From NCBI GenBank assembly GCA_936920625.1, contig CAKZHC010000041.1, forward strand, positions 1-55,236: a stretch of DNA of 55,236 bases. The letters are read 5' to 3'. Of the stretch, positions 26,828 to 35,954 are shown one piece after another. The notes beneath the pieces were generated by a model. The model was not told where the DNA came from, made no database searches, and was given only the letters and a program-made list of their open reading frames with translations. Position numbers and translations under genes: made by a program. This DNA comes from an uncultured Enterobacteriaceae bacterium. GTDB taxonomy: Bacteria; Pseudomonadota; Gammaproteobacteria; Enterobacterales; Enterobacteriaceae. Numbering within the stretch: the stretch's first letter is position 1; the number at the start of each line of letters is the position of its first letter.

Positions 26828-28124
26828 ATGCTTTTTCGACAGGAAGTCATCGAACATCAGCAGTCGCGTCATATGGGGCAGGTATTATTGCTGGCGGGAA
26901 CGCCAGTGTGGTTAATCCTCTGTATTACACTGTTTCTGATAGCATCCCTGCTATTTTTTCTCATTTACGGTACTTTCACTCGTCGGATAACGGTGAGTGG
27001 CGAAGTTATCAGCCTGCCGCATACCGTCAATCTTTTCGCGCCGGAGCAGGGAGTTATTTCACGTCTGTTGGTCGACACAGGCCAGGTTGTTGAGCCGGGC
27101 ACACCACTATATCAACTGGATACCAGCAGAGTGTCGCTGCAAGGTAACCTTTCGGCTACTACGCTGGTACTACTCCGCCAGCAGCAGCAGCAGGCCGATG
27201 AAATTATTCGCCAGCTGGAAAAAAACCGTCGCGCTACCATTTCAGGTCTGAAACAGCAGCTTGAACAAACACTACAGGCCCGTAAAATCTCAGATGACAT
27301 GGTGGCTTCGGCAACAGAAGGGATGGCTATAATGAAGCGCAATATGGAAAACTATGACCGCTACCGCAAACGTGGACTTATTACTACCGATCAGCAAAAT
27401 AACCAGCGCTATCTCTATTACCAGCAGCAGTATGTTTGGCACAGTCTTAATTCTCAGAGTCTTCAGCAGGACCAGCAAATTCTTAATCTGCGCAGCGAGA
27501 TAGTCACGCGGGCGGCAGATTTTGACAGCCAGATAGCAGAGAACCGTATCCGTAGGAATGATACTGTGCGCCAGATTGCTGAAGTGACAGCAGAAAGCCT
27601 CCGGCTGATAACAGCGCCCTCATCTGGTCGTGTTTCTTCTCTTAGCGTGACGGAAGGGCAGATGGTGAGTGCGGGTGATAGCCTGGCGCAGTTGGTTCCG
27701 TCAGTCAAACCGCAGCTCTATCTGATTGCCTGGTTGCCCAATAACAGTATCCCTTACGTCAGGCCCGCAGAACGTGTCAATATCCGCTATGCGGCTTACC
27801 CTGCCGAAAAATATGGTCAGTTTGCTGGCAGTATTATGTCTGTTTTCGCTGCACCTGTTCCGTCAGGGGAACTGGAAGGATGGGCCAGTGCGCCGTCCCA
27901 GCGGGAAGGGCAATCCAGCGAGAGCTGGTTTAAAGCCATTGTGGGGATAAGCCCGACTGGGATGCGCTGGCAGGGCAGTGTACTGTACTGTACTGCCTCT
28001 TACCACCGGGATGCAGGCCCGGATTACGCTTTTCCTGGAAAAACGTCCGTTATATCAGTGGATGCTGTCGCCCTATTACTCACTGAAAAACAGCATTGCA
28101 GGGCCAGCGCATGACGAGAAATGA
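26828..28124 (+). pseudogene. CvaA/HlyD-like export adaptor, frameshifted near the C terminus
   Basis: Membrane-fusion adaptor linking an ABC exporter to an outer-membrane channel. The ATG at 26828 begins MLFRQEVIEHQ, like CvaA; a TTG nine codons upstream is unlikely. One N-terminal membrane span (about 24-52), a lipoyl half (SGEVISLPHTVNLFAPEQG), a long Q-rich coiled coil (about 105-250), then a second lipoyl half and beta-barrel. The open frame runs to 28114 (428 aa), but its last 40 residues are aberrant. From 27996, the +1 frame reads PLTTGMQARITLFLEKRPLY, the normal CvaA-type ending, to a TGA at 28122-28124. The switch is exactly at three TACTG units (27981-27995). One unit would give an intact protein. 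Confidence 0.8.
27981..27995. repeat. Three tandem TACTG units at the adaptor frameshift
   Basis: TACTG occurs three times without interruption, flanked by GGCAGTG and CCTCTT. One copy, or four, keeps the upstream and downstream halves of the adaptor gene in frame; two or three copies do not. This is the point where the protein loses its family ending. Confidence 0.9.
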
Positions 28125-30225
28125 ATTAAAAGCGGTAATTTCTCGTCTGAATCTGAACATTTTTCGCCGGGTACCGGTCGTGCAGCAGATCGAAACAGCT
28201 GAATGTGGCTTGGCCTGCCTGGCGATGATTGCCTGCTGGTACCGGTTACCTGCCGATCTGACTACTTTGCGTCAGCAGGCCGGTCTCTCACTACGCGGTG
28301 CAACGCTGCGTACGATAATGGATGCGGCGGCAGTCAACGGTCTCAGGTCTCGTGCGCTGCGTCTTGATATTGATAGCCTGGATAAGTTGAGGTTGCCTTG
28401 TATCCTGCACTGGGATCTGGATCATTTTGTTGTGTTTGTCGGTGTTAGGCGCGGAGCAGCGGTTATCCATGACCCGGCTTTTGGGCGGCGGGTCATAGCA
28501 ATTAGGGAAGTCTCCCGGCATTTTACTGGTGTGGCGCTGGAACTATGGCCGTCAGGGGATGACGGTGTGGTTTCTCAGGCTCCCCTTAAGCCTGTTTCTT
28601 TCAGGTCACTGACTGGCCGTACAGTGGGAATAGTCAGAGCTCTCATAAAATTGTTTTGTTATTCGCTGCTGATTGAGTCGGTATTTTTGCTGTTACCAGT
28701 TGGCATGCAGCTGGTCATGGATCATGTCATTCCGGCAAGTGATATCAGCCTGCTGACGCTAATTTGTCTTGGGCTGCTGCTGCTGATTCTTCTTAGTACC
28801 GCTATCAGCCTGCTGCGGGGTCTGCTATCACTGACTATGAAAACGCTGCTTGATGTGCAGTGGAAAGCACGGCTCTTTGAGCGGTTGTTATCATTGCCGC
28901 TGGATTATTTTGAGAAACGACGACTTGGCGATATACAGTCGCGTTTTGCCTCGCTGGATACTCTGCGTACCACGCTGACTGACAATGTAGTCAGTAGCAT
29001 TATTGATGGAATAATGTCAGTGGGACTGATCATCATGATGTTGCTGTATGGCGGCTGGCTGGTATGGGTGGTGCTGGGGATTACACTTATTTGGTGTCTG
29101 TTTCGTCTGGCAACCTACGGATTTTACCGCCAGGTATCGGAAGAGCAGATAGTCAGGCTGGCCCGCAGTGGCTCACATTTCATGGAAACATTATATGGTA
29201 TTGCCACCCTGAAATCGCTCGGATTATCCAGACTGCGGGCGCAGCACTGGATGAACTTGAACGTGGATACGGCAAGTGCCACTGTACGTAAGACCAGATT
29301 TGAAATGCTGTTTGCTGGTGGGAACACGCTAATAACCACTCTCGGGCAGACAGGAATGCTGTGGCTGGGTGCATGGCAGGTAATTCAGGGTCATATGACA
29401 CCCGGGATGTTTGTCGCCTTCATTTCTTATCGCGAACAGTTCGCTGCCCGTGCAGCCAATTTGTTAAATATAGTACTACAGCTGCGCATGCTTTCTCTGC
29501 ACAAGGAACGGGTAGCCGATGTTGCGCTGGCCGAACCGGAAACGGCAGTACCGGGACCGGCACGACCTCTGGTACCACCAGGGAAGCCTGCTGCGCTTTC
29601 TGTGTGTGGCGTGACGTTTCAGTACGATGTACACTCGCCGGCCCTGTTTAGCAATCTGTTTTTGGAAATCGCGGCAGGAGAGAGTGTGGCCATCACTGGC
29701 CCCTCTGGGCGGGGCAAAACTACGCTGATGAAAATTATGGCAGGACTCCTGCGGCCAACAGCGGGAGAGGTGCGAGTGTGTGGAATAAATATTTCAGCAG
29801 CACCTGAAAATTACCGTGCCTGTATTGCCAGCGTACTGCAGGATGATACTCTGTTTGCTGGTTCTGTTGCAGACAACATTTGCGCTTTTAGTCAGCAGGA
29901 TACGGTATATATGGAACAGTGTGCGAGGCTCTGCAATATTCATGATGATATCATGCAGATGCCGATGGGTTATCAGACTCTTATCAGCGAACTTGGCGGC
30001 AGTCTGTCGGGCGGGCAGAAGCAGCGTCTGCTGATTGCGCGTGCACTTTACCGGCGGCCGGCTATTCTGTTCCTGGATGAGGCAACTAGCCACCTGGACG
30101 AGGATAATGAAGCGCAGATCAATGCGGCTATTGGGGGGCTGAATATCACGCGGGTGATTCTTGCACATCGCCCTTCAACGATTGCCTCGGCTGACAGGAT
30201 TATTCCTCTTGCTGACAGAGAGTAG
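28111..30225 (+). CDS. CvaB-like peptide exporter: C39 peptidase, membrane domain and ATPase
   Basis: 704 aa (CvaB has 698). Start at ATG 28111, inside the end of the adaptor gene; a TTG at 28096 is not needed. The C39 peptidase (1-135) has all three key residues: Cys32 in TAECGLACLAM, His105 in HWDLDHFVVF and Asp121 in IHDPAFG. Six membrane spans (about 165-440) follow. The ATPase has Walker A GPSGRGKTT near 530, signature LSGGQKQR near 632, Walker B AILFLDEAT near 652 and the H-loop LAHRPST. It should cut double-glycine leaders on the cytoplasmic side and export the core peptide with the adaptor and TolC. The gene looks intact, unlike its partner. Confidence 0.92.
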   Translation: MTRNELKAVISRLNLNIFRRVPVVQQIETAECGLACLAMIACWYRLPADLTTLRQQAGLSLRGATLRTIMDAAAVNGLRSRALRLDIDSLDKLRLPCILHWDLDHFVVFVGVRRGAAVIHDPAFGRRVIAIREVSRHFTGVALELWPSGDDGVVSQAPLKPVSFRSLTGRTVGIVRALIKLFCYSLLIESVFLLLPVGMQLVMDHVIPASDISLLTLICLGLLLLILLSTAISLLRGLLSLTMKTLLDVQWKARLFERLLSLPLDYFEKRRLGDIQSRFASLDTLRTTLTDNVVSSIIDGIMSVGLIIMMLLYGGWLVWVVLGITLIWCLFRLATYGFYRQVSEEQIVRLARSGSHFMETLYGIATLKSLGLSRLRAQHWMNLNVDTASATVRKTRFEMLFAGGNTLITTLGQTGMLWLGAWQVIQGHMTPGMFVAFISYREQFAARAANLLNIVLQLRMLSLHKERVADVALAEPETAVPGPARPLVPPGKPAALSVCGVTFQYDVHSPALFSNLFLEIAAGESVAITGPSGRGKTTLMKIMAGLLRPTAGEVRVCGINISAAPENYRACIASVLQDDTLFAGSVADNICAFSQQDTVYMEQCARLCNIHDDIMQMPMGYQTLISELGGSLSGGQKQRLLIARALYRRPAILFLDEATSHLDEDNEAQINAAIGGLNITRVILAHRPSTIASADRIIPLADRE

Positions 30226-30458
30226 CCTGTCCCCATTCACTGCCGCAGTTTTTTTGATTTTAATGCTGGCTCTTCTCACCTGATATCCGGATAGCGGCTC
30301 AGTGATAACTGGCTGCTGGATGTTCAGCCCCGAAAAGATTCAGCGGTGTTCGCAGTCACAGCACCGGAAAAGGAGAGTACAAAATTGAAAATAAAAGATG
30401 CTTCTTCTGGCACCGGCAATCGACAAGTGATGTAAAAGTGGTACTGCGTTCCTAAAAG

Positions 30459-30776
30459 TTAGCGTATTTGCATATTATTAATCACTGATTTGACCCCAGG
30501 CACTTCACGTGCAATCTCCACTGCACGAAAAGCCATCTGCGGCGACGAGACAAAGCCACTTAGCTGAACACGACCCTTGAAGGTCTCGACGTTAATCTCA
30601 CTAGAGTGTTTCAGACTGCTGTTACCAATAAATTTACTTTTCACTTTTGTGGTAATCACGGTGTCATCAATATAACCGCCTGTGCCTTCCTTAAGCGGTA
30701 TTGGTGCGCAGGCACTTATGGTGAGTGCTACCGCAATAGTTCCGATCAATCCAGTCAGCCTGTCAGCCCATTTCAT
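30459..30776 (-). CDS. BON-domain lipoprotein (OsmY/YraP type)
   Basis: 105 aa from the ATG at 30776, chosen because it gives a clean signal peptide with lipobox ISAC (MKWADRLTGLIGTIAVALTI then SAC). A longer frame to 30824 exists. After the cleavage cysteine comes one BON domain (about 40-105), with DTVITTKVKSKFIG, VETFKGRVQLSGFV and VPGVKSVINNMQI. BON domains bind phospholipid surfaces, and relatives are envelope-stress proteins. One BON domain is half of what OsmY or DolP carry, so the exact orthologue is uncertain. It lies between the export island and trpA. Confidence 0.85.
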   Translation of the reverse strand: MKWADRLTGLIGTIAVALTISACAPIPLKEGTGGYIDDTVITTKVKSKFIGNSSLKHSSEINVETFKGRVQLSGFVSSPQMAFRAVEIAREVPGVKSVINNMQIR

Positions 30777-30927
30777 TTTGTTTTCTCTGCCTGAAACCAG
30801 TGATGTAAATAACAATTTCAGCAAATAACGCTGTTACGTGAGTATAGACACAGCAGGCAAAGATACTATGAACAAAATTGTAAATTGGAGAAAAGGCGCC
30901 TGACTCTGCTAATCAAAACAGAGATAT

Positions 30928-31731
30928 TCAGCGTGTAGCATTTTTCATCTCGCGCGTATAATCCTGCATAGTTTTCAGCATAATTTCAGGCTGCTTCTGA
31001 TATTTTTCGATTAATCTGACAGTTGCTGAACCCGCTATTGCTCCTGCTGCTCCCGAAGAAATGACATCGCGGACCTGGTAAGGTTTACCAATACCGAAAC
31101 CCTGGATGGCTGGCACTGCATTATACTCACGCAGCCTGGTTACCAGGTGACTTAGAGAGCCTGCGGCCGGATTTTCACAGCCGGTCACACCGGGCCGGGA
31201 TTGCAGATAGACATAGCCTCGTGCATGGGATGCTATTTCCCGCATCAGGTCATCGCTGGCATTGGGCGGGCAGATAAATACGGGCGCGATTCTATGGCGC
31301 ATGGCCGATTCACGAAATAGCCGGGACTCTTCTATGGGAACATCACCAATCAGCACTGAATCGACATCAGCCTCCTGGCAACGGGTATAAAAGTCATCAA
31401 TGCCTCTGTTGAAGACTATGTTAGCATAGAGCAATAAACCAACAGGGGTATCGGGGTACTTCTTGCGGATGGCCGTCAGTAATTCAAAACAGAGTGATGG
31501 GGTGGTTCCGGCATTAATTGCACGCAGATTACCTTGCTGGATGGCGGGCCCATCTGCCAGCGGATCCGAAAAGGGAATGCCCAGCTCCAGTGCATCTGCA
31601 CCGCCTGCTATAAGCGAGTCAACTATTTTCAGGGTATATTCCGGCGTTGGATCGCCAAGCGTGATGAAGGGAATAAATGCCCCCTCTTTTTTCTGCAACA
31701 GATGTCTAAACAGTTGGTGATAGCGGTCCAT
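30928..31731 (-). CDS. trpA: Tryptophan synthase alpha subunit
   Basis: 267 aa. Splits indole-3-glycerol phosphate to indole and glyceraldehyde 3-phosphate. The TIM barrel has the catalytic Glu and Asp in LELGIPFSDPLADGP (about 48-62), and the phosphate-binding GFGIGKP loop is present. Its ATG overlaps the trpB stop (TAATG), which couples translation of the two subunits of the alpha2-beta2 complex. It is the last gene of the trp operon. Confidence 0.97.
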   Translation of the reverse strand: MDRYHQLFRHLLQKKEGAFIPFITLGDPTPEYTLKIVDSLIAGGADALELGIPFSDPLADGPAIQQGNLRAINAGTTPSLCFELLTAIRKKYPDTPVGLLLYANIVFNRGIDDFYTRCQEADVDSVLIGDVPIEESRLFRESAMRHRIAPVFICPPNASDDLMREIASHARGYVYLQSRPGVTGCENPAAGSLSHLVTRLREYNAVPAIQGFGIGKPYQVRDVISSGAAGAIAGSATVRLIEKYQKQPEIMLKTMQDYTREMKNATR

Positions 31732-32921
31732 TACATTTCTCCCCTGTTTTTCAGAATATCATGCACCGTAAAGATATCTTTATCGCCGCGTCCCGAAAGA
31801 TTGACTACCAGCAGCTGCTCTTTTTGCGGATTGTGGTGGATCATCTTCAGCGCCTGAGCCAGCGCATGGGAGGATTCCAGCGCCGGGATAATACCTTCAC
31901 TACGGCAAAGCAGTCTGAAGGCATCGAGCGCTTCCTCATCAGTAACTGAGACATACTCAGCCCGCCCGGTGCTGTTGAGCCAGGCATGTTGCGGCCCAAC
32001 AGAGGGGAAATCGAGGCCTGCCGAGATTGAGTGAGACTCCATTATCTGGCCCTCTTCAGTCTGCATTATCGGTGCTTTCATCCCAAAATAGATACCGGTA
32101 CGCCCATGCTTAAGGGGGGCACCATGCTTGCCTGATGCAATGCCCTGTCCGGCAGGTTCAACGCCAATAAGCCGGACACCGTTCTCGGCGATAAAATCGG
32201 CAAACATACCAATAGCGTTGGATCCGCCGCCAACGCAGGCCAATACTGCGTCGGGCAGTCGTCCTTCCGCCTCTAAAATCTGGCTTTTAGTCTCCTCACC
32301 GATCATTTTCTGAAATTCACGTACCAGAGCAGGATAGGGATGTGGGCCGGCAGCGGTGCCTAGCAAATAGTGCGCGGTTTCATAGCTGGCAGACCAGTCA
32401 CGTAATGCTTCGTTGCAGGCATCCTTGAGAGTGGCCGAACCACTTTTTACCGGGATTACTTCAGCTCCCATCAGCCGCATACGAAACACATTAGGTGACT
32501 GGCGCTCTATATCTTTTTCGCCCATGTAGACACGACATTTCAGGCCAAGTAATGCCCCCGCCAGAGATGAGGCGACACCGTGCTGGCCTGCTCCTGTCTC
32601 TGCGATAATTTCCGTCTTGCCCATACGTTTCGCCAGCAGTGCCTGTCCCAGTACCTGGTTGGTTTTGTGGGCACCGCCGTGCAACAGATCTTCGCGTTTC
32701 AGGTAGAGACGTGTGCCGGTGCCTGTGGTCAGATTAGCGCACCGGGTAAGTGCAGTTGGTCTTCCGGCATAGTTCTCCAACAGATCGGTAAATGCGCGTT
32801 GAAATTGTGGACAACATCGGGCACTAACAAAAGCCTCCTCTAGTTGAAGCAGGGCTGGCATGAGAATCTGGGGCACATACATGCCACCAAACTCACCATA
32901 ATAGGGGTTGAGTAATGTCAT
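31731..32921 (-). CDS. trpB: Tryptophan synthase beta subunit
   Basis: 396 aa, against 397 in E. coli. Condenses indole with serine using PLP. The PLP lysine is in HGGAHKTNQVLGQALLAKRMG (about 82-101), the phosphate-binding loop is GGGSNAIGMF, and the C-terminal family motif NLSGRGDKDIFTV is present. It starts 72 bases after trpC ends. All catalytic positions look intact. Confidence 0.98.
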   Translation of the reverse strand: MTLLNPYYGEFGGMYVPQILMPALLQLEEAFVSARCCPQFQRAFTDLLENYAGRPTALTRCANLTTGTGTRLYLKREDLLHGGAHKTNQVLGQALLAKRMGKTEIIAETGAGQHGVASSLAGALLGLKCRVYMGEKDIERQSPNVFRMRLMGAEVIPVKSGSATLKDACNEALRDWSASYETAHYLLGTAAGPHPYPALVREFQKMIGEETKSQILEAEGRLPDAVLACVGGGSNAIGMFADFIAENGVRLIGVEPAGQGIASGKHGAPLKHGRTGIYFGMKAPIMQTEEGQIMESHSISAGLDFPSVGPQHAWLNSTGRAEYVSVTDEEALDAFRLLCRSEGIIPALESSHALAQALKMIHHNPQKEQLLVVNLSGRGDKDIFTVHDILKNRGEM

Positions 32922-32993
32922 ATCATGTTCCTTGAAATCTGCGCTAACATCCTTAAGCGGATAGTATCGTTTAACGCAGTCATATTAGAGTGC

Positions 32994-34355
32994 TTAATAA
33001 GCGCGCAGCAGTCGAAAGACGTTTGCAATTTTAGTGGCATCTTTACAGCCAGGTGTTGTTTCAACGCCTGAATTAAAATCGAGTCCGGCACAGCCAAACT
33101 GAGCAGCCTGAACACAATTTTCAGCATTAAGCCCTCCTGCCAGCATGGTATTTGTAAGATTAACTCCTGATAACAGAGACCAGTCAAATTGTGCTCCGGT
33201 GCCCCCCGGGCCATTGTCCAGCAAATAACGATCAACATCACTCCACGTCATCGATGGCAGACGAACGTCGACGGACAGAGCTTTCCATATCTGCACACTC
33301 TGCGGCAGTGCTTTGCGCAGAGCGGTGATGGTGCTTTGATCTTCCTGCCCATGCAGCTGTATTGCACTGAGCGACAGCCTGACAGCATAAGTGACAATGT
33401 CACTTATAATTGCATTACGAAACACGCCAACATACCTGAGGTCGGTAGTGTTAATGATTTCCCGTGCTTGGTGTTCGCTGACCAGACGTGGTGAATCCTT
33501 GACAAAAATTAGACCACCATAGATTGCCCCAGCCTGACTGGCGGCAGTGGCGTCTTCAGGACGTGTCAGCCCGCAAACCTTATTATCGCCCAGTAACAGT
33601 CGGTGTAGCGCTAAGGTTAAATTATGTTCGGCCATCAACGCTGAACCAATGAGGAAACCGTTAGCATACTGGCTCAGTTCACGCACCTGGGCATGATGGT
33701 TTATGCCGGATTCACTGATAATAGTGACGTTTTCTGGCAGGCGTGGAGCTAATTTGCGGGTGCGATTGAGGTCAACAGAAAGGTCACGTAAGTCGCGATT
33801 GTTGATGCCAACCACCTGTGCCTTAAGCGCTATTGCCCGCATTAATTCTGCTTCATTACTTACTTCAGTAAGAATTCCCATATTCAGAGAGTGAGCAACT
33901 GCGGCCAGCTGACGATACTGGCAGTCATCGAGCACAGACAGCATCAGCAGGATGGCATCTGCCTTATAATAGCGCGCCAGGTATATCTGGTAGGGATCGA
34001 TGAAGAAGTCTTTGCACAGCACTGGCTGATGGGCAGCAGCACTGACTTGCGACAAAAAGTCAAAGCTGCCCTGAAAATATTTTTCGTCAGTCAGCACAGA
34101 AATAACTGAAGCAAAGTTGCTGTAGATAGCCGCTATTCGCGCCGGGTCAAAATCGTCACGAATTATCCCTTTAGAGGGGGATGCTTTTTTACACTCAAGG
34201 ATAAAGTGTGTCTGGTTACCGCTTAGCGCTTCATAAAAATTACGGCCGGATGGAACAAGAAACGGCTGGAAGTCAGAAAGAGGCAGCCTCTTCTGATGTG
34301 CCTGTAACCAGACAGCCTTATCACTAACAATACGACCTAGTATAGTTTGTTGCAT
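32994..34355 (-). CDS. trpC: Bifunctional indole-3-glycerol phosphate synthase / PRA isomerase
   Basis: 453 aa, same fused layout as E. coli TrpCF. Residues 1-256 are the TrpC synthase barrel, with ECKKASPSKGIIRDDFDP, CKDFFIDPYQIYLARY and ISESGINHHAQVREL. Residues 257-453 are the TrpF isomerase barrel, with its catalytic Cys in NKVCGLTRPED and Asp in the GLDFNSGVE region. It catalyses two consecutive pathway steps. It starts 2 bases after trpD stops. Confidence 0.97.
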   Translation of the reverse strand: MQQTILGRIVSDKAVWLQAHQKRLPLSDFQPFLVPSGRNFYEALSGNQTHFILECKKASPSKGIIRDDFDPARIAAIYSNFASVISVLTDEKYFQGSFDFLSQVSAAAHQPVLCKDFFIDPYQIYLARYYKADAILLMLSVLDDCQYRQLAAVAHSLNMGILTEVSNEAELMRAIALKAQVVGINNRDLRDLSVDLNRTRKLAPRLPENVTIISESGINHHAQVRELSQYANGFLIGSALMAEHNLTLALHRLLLGDNKVCGLTRPEDATAASQAGAIYGGLIFVKDSPRLVSEHQAREIINTTDLRYVGVFRNAIISDIVTYAVRLSLSAIQLHGQEDQSTITALRKALPQSVQIWKALSVDVRLPSMTWSDVDRYLLDNGPGGTGAQFDWSLLSGVNLTNTMLAGGLNAENCVQAAQFGCAGLDFNSGVETTPGCKDATKIANVFRLLRAY

Positions 34356-34357
34356 GA

Positions 34358-35359
34358 CTATCCTCTGCTAGCCAGTGCCATGACACGCTCATATACCTCA
34401 CCACTGCGGATAGTTTCCAGTGCCATTCTTGCATTTTGCTGCAAATCTTCATGGCCAGACAACTTCAGCAACAGCGCCACATTAGCAGCAACAGTCTCTT
34501 CATGAGCCGGATGGCCATTACCCTGAAACATCTGAGTTAACAGCATATGGTTCATCTCTGGGGTTCCTCCTGTCAGTGTATGCTTGTTATAGTAGTGAAG
34601 GCCAAAATCTTCCGGTGATAATTGATAAAAGGTGATTTTACCTGCATGCAACTCAGCGATGTGAGTAGGGCCGTGTAAGACTACCTCGTCCATGCCATTA
34701 CCATGTACCACCATTGCGCGCTGATAATGCAGCATAGTAAGACTCTGTGCGACGGGTATTAATAGTTCCGGGCTGTAGACACCAATTACAGCCAGCGGTG
34801 GACGTGCAGGGTTAATAAGTGGACCTAATATGTTAAATAGTGTCCGGGTTTTAAGCTGCTGCCGGACAGATATAGCATGGCGAAATCCCGTATGGTAATG
34901 AGGTGCGTGCAGAAAGCAGAAATTACTATTATCCAGCCTGTCACGTGCTTCTGAAGCTGGTAAATCAAGGCGAAATCCGAAAGCGTTGAGGATATCGGAT
35001 GCACCTGATTTCCCTGAAACGCTGCCACCACCATGTTTGGCGATTTTTAGTCCGCAGCAGGCAGCGACTAATGCGCTTGCGGTAGAGATATTGATGCTGT
35101 TACTGCCATCACCCCCTGTGCCAACAATATCGGCAAAATCGTAATCGGGGCGTGGAAAAGGGAGGGCATTTTCCATCATAGCTACGGCAGCACCAGCAAT
35201 TTCTTCTGGTTCCTCGTTGCGAATTTTCATCGCTACCAGAACTCCTGCCAGCTGGCAGTGACTTAACTCACCCTTAATAATCGCGGTGAAAAGGTTATAG
35301 CTCTCGCTCTGATTAATCGTCTTTCCCTGATAAATTTTTTGCAGAATATTTCCGGTCAT
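34358..35359 (-). CDS. trpD: Anthranilate phosphoribosyltransferase (not fused to TrpG)
   Basis: 333 aa from the ATG at 35359, beginning MTGNILQKIYQGKTI. Motifs GTGGDGSNSINISTA (PRPP site), KHGGGSVSGKSGASDIL and the NILGPLINPARP region are all present. It joins anthranilate to PRPP. In E. coli this domain is the C-terminal half of a TrpGD fusion; here a separate trpG ends 16 bases upstream. The longer frame to 35407 overlaps trpG and is rejected. Confidence 0.96.
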   Translation of the reverse strand: MTGNILQKIYQGKTINQSESYNLFTAIIKGELSHCQLAGVLVAMKIRNEEPEEIAGAAVAMMENALPFPRPDYDFADIVGTGGDGSNSINISTASALVAACCGLKIAKHGGGSVSGKSGASDILNAFGFRLDLPASEARDRLDNSNFCFLHAPHYHTGFRHAISVRQQLKTRTLFNILGPLINPARPPLAVIGVYSPELLIPVAQSLTMLHYQRAMVVHGNGMDEVVLHGPTHIAELHAGKITFYQLSPEDFGLHYYNKHTLTGGTPEMNHMLLTQMFQGNGHPAHEETVAANVALLLKLSGHEDLQQNARMALETIRSGEVYERVMALASRG

Positions 35360-35375
35360 GGGTGGCTCCCTGTGT

Positions 35376-35954
35376 TCAGGACTGACTCCAGCTGAGGGTC
35401 TGTTCAAGTAAGCGGGCGCCGTGCGTGGTTAGAATAGATTCAGGATGAAACTGAAATCCACATACCCGGTCGGTATCATGGCGAACTGCCATTATCATCC
35501 CCTGATAAGTGGCGGCAATTGCCAGATCTCCTGAAAGCGTGTAGCTGACCAATGAGTGATAGCGAGCCACGGGTAGAGGGTTATCAAATCCACTGAACAT
35601 CGCCATGCCGTCATGGGTAATCGCTGATACTTTGCCATGGAGGATTTTGTCAGCCTGACTAACGTGACCACCATAGGATTCGATAATTGCCTGATGTCCA
35701 AGGCAGATACCGATGACGGGCAGGTTTCCGCGCACCTGCCGTAATAATTCGGCCATACATCCGGCATCTCCAGGTTTACCTGGTCCCGGAGAAAGTATTA
35801 GCACCGGATTGGTCATTCGTCTGAGATGCGCAATGATTATGTCTGGTTGGATATGATTGCGATAAACAACAACCCTATGACCACTCGTGCGTAGCTGGTA
35901 GACCAGGTTCCAGCTAAATGAGTCGACATTATCCAGCAGCAAAATGTCAGCCAT
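35376..35954 (-). CDS. trpG: Anthranilate synthase glutamine amidotransferase subunit
   Basis: 192 aa from the ATG at 35954, starting MADILLLDNVDSFSWNLVYQ. Class I amidotransferase with oxyanion loop LSPGPGKPGDAG, nucleophile cysteine in GICLGHQAI and the His-Glu pair in FQFHPESILT. It supplies ammonia to TrpE. Its ATG overlaps the trpE stop (TGATG). Being a stand-alone gene, it resembles the arrangement in Serratia rather than E. coli. Confidence 0.97.
   Translation of the reverse strand: MADILLLDNVDSFSWNLVYQLRTSGHRVVVYRNHIQPDIIIAHLRRMTNPVLILSPGPGKPGDAGCMAELLRQVRGNLPVIGICLGHQAIIESYGGHVSQADKILHGKVSAITHDGMAMFSGFDNPLPVARYHSLVSYTLSGDLAIAATYQGMIMAVRHDTDRVCGFQFHPESILTTHGARLLEQTLSWSQS

Noticed and set aside
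27996..28114. Adaptor C terminus in the uninterrupted frame taken as natural
   Set aside because: The family ending is present in the +1 frame from the repeat onward, so the uninterrupted tail is a frameshift product.
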